DNA from: CAZNXJ01 sp964577115
Lineage (GTDB): Bacteria > Planctomycetota > Planctomycetia > Pirellulales > Pirellulaceae
Assembly (NCBI GenBank): GCA_964577115.1
Contig: CAZNXJ010000010.1
Location: 110,045-174,044, forward strand
Direction: 5' to 3'
Length of the DNA: 64,000 nucleotides
Position 1 is the first letter of the stretch. Each line of letters begins with the position of its first letter. The notes under the pieces were generated by a model. It made no database searches. It was not told the DNA's origin and saw only the letters and a list, made by a program, of their open reading frames with translations. Positions 24,576 through 30,857 of this stretch are shown here, piece by piece. The translations under genes and the position numbers were made by a program.

Positions 24576-25874
24576 GTGATCCATCGACGCTCCTTTTGCC
24601 GAATGATTGCCTCGAGCGCTGCGCTGCCCATGCTGATCGCAGCGGGCGGGCGTGAGGCGCAGCAGAGGGGAGCCGACGGGCTGCGACGCGTTTCGAGCCG
24701 GCATCTGACGCTGGTGACCGATTTGCCGGAGCAGCAGGCGGTCGATGAGCTGCCGGACGTGTTTGATCTGGCCGTGCCTCAATGGTGCGAATACTTCGGT
24801 GTGCCCGCCGAGCAGCTGGCGCAGTGGCATGTGACTGCGTATTTGATGCAGGCGGCCGAGCGGTTTCAGCAGGCGGGACTGTTGCCTGGCGACTTGCCCC
24901 AGTTCCTCCATGGCTACCAGCGCGGCAATTTATGCTGGCTCTACGAACAGCCGTCCGACTACTACCGGCGCGTCTTGCTCCTGCACGAAGGCACGCACGC
25001 GTTCATGCAGCAGACACTGGGAGGGGCCGGTCCACCGTGGTACATGGAGGGCATGGCCGAATATCTCGGGACGCACCGGTACGAGGGCGGCGAGCTGCAA
25101 TTGCGGGCGATGCCACGCGATCGTAACGACGCCGCGTATTGGGGACGTATCAAAGTGCTACGCGAACAGTGGCACGCCGGTCGCCCGCAGTCGCTCGTCG
25201 AAATCATGGGCTACCCGGCGGACGCTCACCTGCGTGTGGAAGCGTACGCCTGGTCCTGGGCCGCCGTTTCATTCTTCGATCAGCACCCCGAATACCAGGC
25301 AGCATTCCGCCGTTTGCGGTCCGATGTCGCCGATACGTCCGTCGAATTCTCGCGACGCTGGTACCGGCAGCTCGAAGCACGCTGGCGGGCCGTTGAGCTC
25401 GCCTGGTACGCGTACCTGGCCGAAGTCGATTACGGCTATCAGTGGGCGCAGGCGCTTGTCACCTGGCCTGAGGCGATGGAACTGCCGGCGAGCGGCACTG
25501 AGCTGGATGTCGATGCACGGCGCGGATGGCAGGCCACCGGACTGCGGCTCGCCGCGGGCAAGGCGTATCGACTCACCGCTAGCGGACGCTACGGACTCCG
25601 CCACGATCCGAGCACGTGGTGGGCTGAGCCGCCCGGCATCACGCTCCGCTACCACGCCGGCTTTCCGCTCGGCGCACTGCTGGCCGCCGTGGTTCCGGAC
25701 GAGGTGCCGGCTGCCGAGGCCATGCGAGTGCTCGATAAGCCTCAGCTCATCGGGCGAGAAGCCATCGTGCGGCCCGAACGCTCGGGCATGCTGCTCATCA
25801 AAATCAACGATTCGCCGGCCGAGCTGGCCGAGAACGAAGGCGCGTCTCACGTGCAAATTCATCCCGCTTCGTGA
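24576..25874 (+). CDS. Secreted zinc-metallopeptidase-like protein with LecA-like C-terminal domain
   Basis: About 432 aa. A Tat-like N-terminus (HRRSFCR followed by an Ala/Leu stretch) suggests export. A gluzincin-type motif HEGTH (about residues 137-141) is followed 17 residues later by 'YMEGMAEYLG', giving the third zinc ligand and a typical peptidase layout (compare DUF1570/peptidase MA families). The last ~120 residues ('GLRLAAGKAYRLTASGRYGL', 'PLGALLAAV', 'LLIKINDSPAELAENEGA') resemble the beta-sandwich of PA-IL/LecA-like sugar-binding domains. The start is uncertain: GTG 24576 (GAAGGA 13 nt upstream), TTG 24549 or ATG 24603. Activity is inferred only. Confidence 0.72.
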   Translation: MIHRRSFCRMIASSAALPMLIAAGGREAQQRGADGLRRVSSRHLTLVTDLPEQQAVDELPDVFDLAVPQWCEYFGVPAEQLAQWHVTAYLMQAAERFQQAGLLPGDLPQFLHGYQRGNLCWLYEQPSDYYRRVLLLHEGTHAFMQQTLGGAGPPWYMEGMAEYLGTHRYEGGELQLRAMPRDRNDAAYWGRIKVLREQWHAGRPQSLVEIMGYPADAHLRVEAYAWSWAAVSFFDQHPEYQAAFRRLRSDVADTSVEFSRRWYRQLEARWRAVELAWYAYLAEVDYGYQWAQALVTWPEAMELPASGTELDVDARRGWQATGLRLAAGKAYRLTASGRYGLRHDPSTWWAEPPGITLRYHAGFPLGALLAAVVPDEVPAAEAMRVLDKPQLIGREAIVRPERSGMLLIKINDSPAELAENEGASHVQIHPAS

Positions 25875-25938
25875 TCCGCAGCGGCACGCGTGGGCTGCGG
25901 CTCGGAGTTCGACCGATCGAGCCGTTAACGCGCCGTGA

Positions 25939-26853
25939 TTATTCGAAGCCCGGCAGACGAAGTTGCCGCAGCCGTCGAGCCGGAGCGCGGCGGGCGCGCT
26001 GGCGATAGACCTCGGCGAGCTTCAAGATCATCTCGAGGATCAGCATGTCGGCGCGCGACATGACGTGGCGAGCGCTGCGGCTGCCCAGCCCTTTGATCAG
26101 CTCTTCGAGCACCGCGAGATGCAGACGCAGAGCCTGGTGGGGCGATACGTCCGCCCCGGCAAGCAGTTCGGCGAGCTGGTTCATCTGGTCGAGCAGGCTG
26201 CCGCTGCCCATGATCACGTACGCTCGCAGCAGCTCGCGGTAGTGCTGCACGAGCATGTCCGGGAGCGCGCTGAGCGGCCCGGATGGCGAACGGCGGGGCG
26301 TCGTCGAGTAGAGTGTTTCGAGCTTGCCGAGCATCTCTCGCTGCTGCTCGAGTAGCCGGTTCGCCTCGTCGTGTTCGCGAGCGAGCTGGTAACGCTGCGC
26401 CTGCCGCAGACGCCGATTTTCGGCAATCAGCAGATGCCGCTGGCGAGCGAACGCGATTTTCCATAGCAGCCCGCGCGTCGTGGTGGTGTCAACGCACACA
26501 TAGGCGTCGCCCCCCGACTCGTAACAGAGGTCCGAAAAATCGGCCTCCCGCTCGGACCCCAGCACGATTACCGGCTGTGTTTCGGTCGTGCCGGCGCGGA
26601 TGGCGTCGAGCACCTGAAGCGCGTCGCGGTGAATGCCCTCGTGACTGACGAGCACCGCGTCGTACTGTTCGTCCCGCAGCGCGGCGAGCCCTTCCGCCAC
26701 ATCGGGCACTTCCACCAGCCGCACCTGGCAGGCGCTGTCGCTGGCAAACGCCTCGGCCAACCAGGCTCCGGTCCGCTGCGGACCGGAGATGTAGAGCACC
26801 GAGATTTGTGCCGGTAGCAAGTCAACGGCCAGTTCGGCGGTCGGAGCGGACAT
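25939..26853 (-). CDS. Degenerate receiver-domain protein with coiled coil
   Basis: A 304-aa cytosolic protein. Residues about 15-135 follow the CheY-like fold ('ISVLYISGPQ', 'EQYDAVLVSHEG', 'QPVIVLGSE'), but the phosphoacceptor Asp is replaced (VLVSHEG) and the switch Lys region is changed (VCVDTTTTRG), so it is probably not phosphorylated. A coiled coil (about 140-180, 'RRLRQAQRYQLAREHDEANRLLEQQREML') links to a helical C-terminal domain of unknown function. It starts divergently from larC (195 bp between starts). No histidine kinase or output domain is recognised. Confidence 0.68.
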   Translation of the reverse strand: MSAPTAELAVDLLPAQISVLYISGPQRTGAWLAEAFASDSACQVRLVEVPDVAEGLAALRDEQYDAVLVSHEGIHRDALQVLDAIRAGTTETQPVIVLGSEREADFSDLCYESGGDAYVCVDTTTTRGLLWKIAFARQRHLLIAENRRLRQAQRYQLAREHDEANRLLEQQREMLGKLETLYSTTPRRSPSGPLSALPDMLVQHYRELLRAYVIMGSGSLLDQMNQLAELLAGADVSPHQALRLHLAVLEELIKGLGSRSARHVMSRADMLILEMILKLAEVYRQRARRAPARRLRQLRLPGFE

Positions 26854-27047
26854 GCGAGGCGCCGCGGTAATAGGAAATCGGAGCGTTGGGATAACCGGGG
26901 CCGCACGTGTACCGCAGCGAGCCGCGGGGCGTCAAGAGCATTCCGCCCGCCCTGCAAGCCGCTATATTGAGGTGCTCGTGACGCGAGCCACCTGCGCTGC
27001 GCCGGACGTTGCCTCAGATCTCTTACTATTGTGAGCCCTCCGCACTG

Positions 27048-28232
27048 ATGAAGCTTGCCTATCTGGACTGCATAAGTGGGATTAGTGGTGACATGATGCT
27101 CGGCGCGCTGGTTGACGCAGGCATCGAGCTGGCGGCGCTTCAAAAAGGTCTCGACGGCTTGGGGCTCCCCAGCTGCCGGCTCGTCGCCGAAGAAGTCAAA
27201 CGGCACGGTTTCCGCGCGACGAAGGTGCGCGTTGAGCACGAACCCGAGCACGCGCACCGGCACCTGCATCACATCACCGACATGATCGATCGCAGCGGCC
27301 TCACGCCCCAGCAGAAAGATCTCGCCAAACGCATCTTCACGAGGCTTGGCGAAGCCGAAGCCAAGGTCCACGGCACGACGATCCGGAAAGTGCATTTTCA
27401 CGAAGTGGGCGCCGTGGATTCGATTGCCGATATCGTCGGCTGTGCCATCGGCTGGGAAATGTTGGGGGTCGATCGCATTTACTGTTCGCCGATCCCCACC
27501 GGGTCGGGCTACATCGAGATCGCTCACGGACGCGTGAGCGTGCCGGCGCCGGCGACCGCCGAACTGCTGCGGGGAGTTCCGCTCGCCGAGTCCGTGGTAG
27601 CGTCCGAGCTGACCACGCCAACAGGCGCCGCAATTGTGGCGGCGCTGGTCGACGAGTACGGTCCGCTGCCGCCAATGGCCATTGAGCAAATCGGATATGG
27701 AGCTGGCGATCGCGAGTTCGCCGAGCAGGCGAATGTCCTGCGGCTGTTCATCGGCACGGCCCAGGCGCCCGTAGCGGCAGACGTTGTTTGGGTGCTCGAA
27801 ACGAATCTCGATGATGTCAGCGGCGAAGTCATTGGGCACTGTACCACCCGGCTGGCCGAAGCCGGAGCGCTCGATGTGTACACGACCGCCATCCAGATGA
27901 AAAAGAACCGGCCGGGCGTGAAACTGAGCGTCCTATGCCAGGCCGCGGACGTAACAAAGCTCGAAAAAATCATCTTCAAGGAAACCGGGACGCTCGGCGT
28001 TCGGCGCTGGGCGGCAAGCCGGCATAAGCTCGAGCGGACCGAACACGAGGTGGAAACTCCCTGGGGAAAAATCGCCGGCAAACGCGCGGTGCTCGACGAC
28101 GGCAGCGTGTCGTTTTCCCCCGAATTCGAGGCGTGCCGGCGCATTGCCGAGGCACGGCAGGTACCGCTGCGGGACGTCTACGAAGCCGCTCGGCAAGCCT
28201 ACGCCGCCCAAGAACGCCCGTCTGCCGAATAG
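27048..28232 (+). CDS. larC: Nickel-pincer cofactor biosynthesis protein LarC
   Basis: A 394-aa DUF111/LarC protein, the CTP-dependent cyclometallase that inserts nickel into the pincer cofactor of lactate racemase-type enzymes. Family marks are 'YLDCISGISGDMMLGALVDAG', a His-rich stretch around residue 70 (EHAHRHLHH), 'KVHFHEVGAVDSIADIVG', 'SPAPATAELL'-type segment 'VSVPAPATAELLRGVP', and 'LETNLDDVSGEVIGH' in the C-terminal half. In Lactiplantibacillus the gene needs a programmed frameshift; here it is one continuous frame. ATG at 27048 begins the conserved strand. larB, larE and a LarA-like epimerase are not in the window. Confidence 0.93.
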   Translation: MKLAYLDCISGISGDMMLGALVDAGIELAALQKGLDGLGLPSCRLVAEEVKRHGFRATKVRVEHEPEHAHRHLHHITDMIDRSGLTPQQKDLAKRIFTRLGEAEAKVHGTTIRKVHFHEVGAVDSIADIVGCAIGWEMLGVDRIYCSPIPTGSGYIEIAHGRVSVPAPATAELLRGVPLAESVVASELTTPTGAAIVAALVDEYGPLPPMAIEQIGYGAGDREFAEQANVLRLFIGTAQAPVAADVVWVLETNLDDVSGEVIGHCTTRLAEAGALDVYTTAIQMKKNRPGVKLSVLCQAADVTKLEKIIFKETGTLGVRRWAASRHKLERTEHEVETPWGKIAGKRAVLDDGSVSFSPEFEACRRIAEARQVPLRDVYEAARQAYAAQERPSAE

Positions 28233-28294
28233 CCGAACCGCTCGGCGGGCGCCCCGTGCCCGCTCGGCGCCGCTCCGAGGAAGGGGGAAGTGGC

Positions 28295-28648
28295 ATGAAT
28301 CCGTTCGAGGGCGGCCATCTTCCAACGCTCATGTTCGTCGCCGGCGTGGTCCTGCTGACCACCCTGATGCTGCGGCTCGCCCTGCGCCGCAGCCGCACAT
28401 CCGCGCGCGCGGCCGCACACCCTATCCAGCTCGAACGGCCACGCCCCGGCGATCTCGACGCGGAACTGCGCCGCAGCCAAGTCGAGATGCACGAGCTGCT
28501 TCGGGAATGGAAAGCCGAGCTCGATAACAAAATGCGCGCACTGCAACTCTTGATTCTCGAAGCCGAACAGAAACAGCAGCAGCTCGAACGGCTCCTCGAC
28601 GAACTGCATACCGGCGGGAGAGGGAAGGACGAGAAGGCGGAAGGCTGA
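28295..28648 (+). CDS. Small membrane-anchored coiled-coil protein
   Basis: A 117-aa protein with one N-terminal transmembrane helix (about 10-30, 'LPTLMFVAGVVLLTTLMLRLAL'). A basic stretch follows, then a long charged coiled coil (about 55-105, 'AELRRSQVEMHELLREWKAELDNKM', 'EAEQKQQQLERLLDEL'). A very good ribosome-binding site (AAGGGGGAAG) precedes the ATG. It lies 62 bp after larC and is probably in the same transcript. No family recognised. Confidence 0.72.
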   Translation: MNPFEGGHLPTLMFVAGVVLLTTLMLRLALRRSRTSARAAAHPIQLERPRPGDLDAELRRSQVEMHELLREWKAELDNKMRALQLLILEAEQKQQQLERLLDELHTGGRGKDEKAEG

Positions 28649-28934
28649 AGGCGGGGGCGGAAAGGATGGGGTACGCTCGCGTGTCGGGGCCCGTTCGCGC
28701 TCGGGCCGGGCAGTTCCGCGGCCGTCATGTTGCGGCACGCCGGTTGTAGGGGCGCTGGAGGTGGAGCGTCGCATTTTCCCGCACGTATTGGCTCCCAGCT
28801 CGGCGCTCTGACGGGCACACCCTTCTCCGCGCGTGCGCCTATGGCATTCCATCCGATGCGCGCACCTGCGGAGATAGCTGAATACCGGATGAGGGACCGG
28901 TGCGCGTCGCCCCTCGGAAACGAGTTTTGCCTAG

Positions 28935-28986
28935 TGTCAAAATGACATGACATGTCGCCGAATGGTGACAAAATGTCGCATGTCGC
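28935..28986. promoter_or_regulatory. Array of TGACA/TGTCG half-sites, putative enhancer (UAS)
   Basis: The stretch contains TGTCA-AAA-TGACA (28935-28947, a perfect inverted repeat), a second TGACA facing TGTCG (28948-28957, around a GACATGTC palindrome), GTGACA-AAA-TGTCGC (28965-28979) and a tandem TGTCGC (28981-28986). It lies about 130-180 bp upstream of the sigma-54 promoter, the usual place for binding of a sigma-54 activator. Confidence 0.6.
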
Positions 28987-29088
28987 GTGCGGCCCGCGCA
29001 CCGTCTCTCTCGGATGACGTCCGGCAAGAGCTCGAATGTGTGTCAGAAATCCCTGTATATAAAGTAGTTGTGGCGGATGCTAGTTCTT

Positions 29089-29105
29089 GGTGACAGATCT
29101 GTCGC
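29089..29105. promoter_or_regulatory. Promoter-proximal dyad GTGACA-GATC-TGTCGC
   Basis: The core GACAGATCTGTC (29092-29103) is a perfect 12-bp palindrome. The full site has the same half-sites as the one at 28965-28979, with a spacer of 4 instead of 3. It ends about 13 bp before the -24 box. Confidence 0.55.
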
Positions 29106-29117
29106 TATGGGACAAAT

Positions 29118-29133
29118 TGGCACGGTGGTTGCA
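29118..29133 (+). promoter_or_regulatory. Sigma-54 (-24/-12) promoter of the hsp20 operon
   Basis: TGGCAC-GGTGG-TTGCA matches the RpoN consensus (TGGCAC-N5-TTGCW) at every conserved position, with GG and GC exactly 10 nt apart. The predicted transcript start near 29145 gives a leader of about 100 nt for the first hsp20 gene. An NtrC-type activator gene lies at the end of the same cluster. Confidence 0.85.
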
Positions 29134-29159
29134 GCTAGTTCTTGTGGAAACAACGGGCG

Positions 29160-29198
29160 GGCCGCCGCGGTGGGGACCTTCGAGGCGGGACGGCGGCC
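29160..29198 (+). other. Hairpin in the hsp20 leader
   Basis: GGCCGCC (29160-29166) pairs with GGCGGCC (29192-29198), enclosing a GC-rich loop with an ACCTTCG stretch. It lies within the predicted 5' untranslated region, 45 nt before the hsp20 start. It could affect mRNA stability or thermosensing; no pairing that clearly hides the ribosome-binding site was found. Confidence 0.4.
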
Positions 29199-29243
29199 TG
29201 GAGGGTATGGAACAACGGGCATTGATCGGAAAGGAGAAGGCAC

Positions 29244-29681
29244 ATGTTTACGACGCGATTTCAACCGTGGACCGACGTGGTCGGTGAGATGAACCGGCTG
29301 CACAACGAGATGAATCGTCTGTTCGGCCGGTTTGGCAATGGAATGCGGCCGACGGCGTACCCGTCGCTGAACGTCTGGGAAGACGACGACAAGTTGTACG
29401 TTGAGGCCGAGCTGCCCGGTATGGAGCTCGACGACCTCGAAATCTACGTGAATGGCGGCAACTTGCTCACGATCAAGGGTGAGCGGAAGCAGCCGCAGAT
29501 CGAGAAGGCGACGTGGCACCGCCAGGAGCGCGGTTATGGCAAGTTCAGCCGCGTGTTTGAGCTGCCGTTCGACGTGGAGGCTGACCAGGTCGAAGCTCAC
29601 CTGCGGCACGGCGTGCTCATGATCGTGCTGCCCAAGCGCGAAGAGATGAAGCCGCGTCGCATCGAGGTGAAGGGCGAGTGA
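29244..29681 (+). CDS. Small heat-shock protein (Hsp20/alpha-crystallin), first of three
   Basis: A 145-aa ATP-independent holdase chaperone. The alpha-crystallin domain spans about 40-135, with 'DKLYVEAELPGMELDDLEIYV' and 'FSRVFELPFDVEADQVEAHLRHGVLMIVLPK'. The C-terminal I-x-V anchoring motif is 'RRIEVKGE'. Its N-terminal arm is amphipathic (MNRLHNEMNRLFGRFG). A strong ribosome-binding site (GGAAAGGAGAAGG) precedes the ATG. It is the first gene after the sigma-54 promoter, with the second hsp20 gene 80 bp downstream. Its C-terminal ten residues are the same as those of the second protein. Confidence 0.95.
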   Translation: MFTTRFQPWTDVVGEMNRLHNEMNRLFGRFGNGMRPTAYPSLNVWEDDDKLYVEAELPGMELDDLEIYVNGGNLLTIKGERKQPQIEKATWHRQERGYGKFSRVFELPFDVEADQVEAHLRHGVLMIVLPKREEMKPRRIEVKGE

Positions 29682-29761
29682 TCGTTGGGGCGCGAGCGGG
29701 AGCGGAGAGCTCCCGCGGCCCACAACGCACAAGGGGACACGCAGAGCAGAGGAGAATTGCC

Positions 29762-30151
29762 ATGACTGAACTGATGGAAAAACAAACGGCTGAGGCGCCG
29801 ATGGCCGAGCGTACTCGCAACGAGCCATCCTACACGCCGCGCTTTGACATTTATGAAACCGATGAGGAGCTGGTGCTCGTCGGCGACCTGCCCGGCGTCA
29901 CCGCCGATAAGCTCGATGTCCGTTACGAGAACGGCGAGCTCATGATTTATGGACGCGTCGAACCGCGGACGTCCGCCGCGCGAAGCGTTTATTGCGAGTA
30001 TGGCGTGGGGGATTTCTATCGAGCGTTCACGGTTTCTGAGCAACTCGATCTCGAGAAGATTCACGCCGAGCTTCGTAACGGGGTGCTGACGCTGCACCTG
30101 CCGAAGAGCGAGGCTGTGAAGCCGCGCCGGATCGAGGTGAAAGGTGAATAG
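29762..30151 (+). CDS. Small heat-shock protein (Hsp20), second
   Basis: A 129-aa alpha-crystallin-domain protein. Landmarks are 'PRFDIYETDEELVLVGDLPGVTADKLDVRYENGELMIYGRV', 'YCEYGVGDFYRAFTVSE' and 'IHAELRNGVLTLHLPKSEAVKPRRIEVKGE' (split here as landmarks of the core and the C-terminal I-x-V motif). The N-terminal arm is short and polar (TELMEKQTAEAPMAERTRNE), unlike the arm of the first protein, so hetero-oligomer partnership is possible. GAGGAGAATTGCC precedes the ATG; the in-frame extension upstream is not conserved. It is the middle gene of the operon. Confidence 0.94.
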   Translation: MTELMEKQTAEAPMAERTRNEPSYTPRFDIYETDEELVLVGDLPGVTADKLDVRYENGELMIYGRVEPRTSAARSVYCEYGVGDFYRAFTVSEQLDLEKIHAELRNGVLTLHLPKSEAVKPRRIEVKGE

Positions 30152-30225
30152 GTTTGTCGTGCTGCGCGGCGGCGCCGCGCAGGCGACCACGAGAACAGGA
30201 CGGAAGTTAGAAAGGAGGGAGTGGG

Positions 30226-30699
30226 ATGTTTGGTTTGATTCCTAGCCGTCGCAATCGCCAGCGAGATGGTGGTTTGATGACGACGCGCAGTCCGCTCAGC
30301 GAATTGACCCGACTGCGCAGTGACTTTGATCAGTTGTTTGAGCGGATCTGGAGTGATTTCCCCCGCCTCGCCAGCGCGTGGGAGACCGTAAGCGGTTTCG
30401 AATGGGATGACCTGGACGACCGCTACGTGCTGCGAGCGGAAGCTCCGGGCTTCGATCCGAAGGACTTTAAAGTCGAGCTGCGGGGCAACCAGCTTGTGCT
30501 CACTGCCGAGCACAGCGAGGAGGAGCGTGAGGAGCAGGGTAGCCGCCGCTTTGCCGGCAAGTTCTACCATGCGGTAACGCTGCCCCCGGGCGTCGAAGCG
30601 GATCAGGTGGAAGCCCACTACCGCCGTGGTATTCTCGAGGTCCACGTGCCTAAGAGTGCCGAGGCGCGGGCGAAACGGATTCCGGTCAAAGCCGATTAG
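30226..30699 (+). CDS. Small heat-shock protein (Hsp20), third
   Basis: A 157-aa alpha-crystallin-domain protein, the most divergent of the three. The N-terminal arm is about 55 residues (LSELTRLRSDFDQLFERIWSDF), then 'DDRYVLRAEAPGFDPKDFKVEL', 'FYHAVTLPPGVEADQVEAHY' and 'GILEVHVPKS', with a C-terminal 'KRIPVKAD' I-x-V motif. A strong GAAAGGAGGGAGTGGG ribosome-binding site precedes the ATG. It lies 74 bp after the second gene and is last before the operon terminator. The three proteins differ enough in the arms to suggest different substrates rather than recent duplication. Confidence 0.94.
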   Translation: MFGLIPSRRNRQRDGGLMTTRSPLSELTRLRSDFDQLFERIWSDFPRLASAWETVSGFEWDDLDDRYVLRAEAPGFDPKDFKVELRGNQLVLTAEHSEEEREEQGSRRFAGKFYHAVTLPPGVEADQVEAHYRRGILEVHVPKSAEARAKRIPVKAD

Positions 30700-30736
30700 C
30701 CCCCCAGCCACATCGCTGGGTGGCTCATTGAGCCTG

Positions 30737-30776
30737 GCCGCCGGGGCTTGAACCCAAAAGCCTCGGCGGCTTTTTT
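30737..30776 (+). terminator. Rho-independent terminator of the hsp20 operon
   Basis: A 13-bp stem with one mismatch (30737-30749 with 30758-30770) is followed by T6 (30771-30776). It separates the hsp20 genes from the activator gene, which therefore needs its own promoter or read-through. Confidence 0.92.
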
Positions 30777-30857
30777 ATTGCCAGGCTGGCGAACGAAGCC
30801 AGCTTGCCGATGCATCCGATGAAGAGGAAAACCTTTCGCCGAACGGAGGACTCCTCG

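Larger units (their letters stand above)
28649..29243. other. Regulatory region upstream of the hsp20 operon
   Basis: These 595 bp contain no plausible gene. They hold a cluster of TGACA/TGTCG half-sites (28935-28986), a further dyad (29089-29105), a sigma-54 promoter (29118-29133) and a leader of about 100 nt with a long hairpin (29160-29198). The first 280 bp (28649-28930) show nothing I can name. Confidence 0.7.

Noticed and set aside
26854..27839. Long minus-strand frame covering larC in antisense and running into the pseudo-receiver gene (26568-27839)
   Set aside because: It is a shadow of larC and of the neighbouring gene; the His-rich parts come from antisense reading.
28935..28986. 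Short repeats considered as a CRISPR fragment
   Set aside because: The repeats are only 5-6 bp, partly inverted and without uniform spacers; operator half-sites explain them better.
29041..29243. CIRCE (HrcA) element upstream of hsp20
   Set aside because: The TTAGCACTC-N9-GAGTGCTAA pattern is absent; the dyads present have a different sequence.
29244..30699. Three hsp20 genes as a recent tandem duplication
   Set aside because: N-terminal arms, lengths and most core positions differ; only the C-terminal ten residues of the first two are alike.
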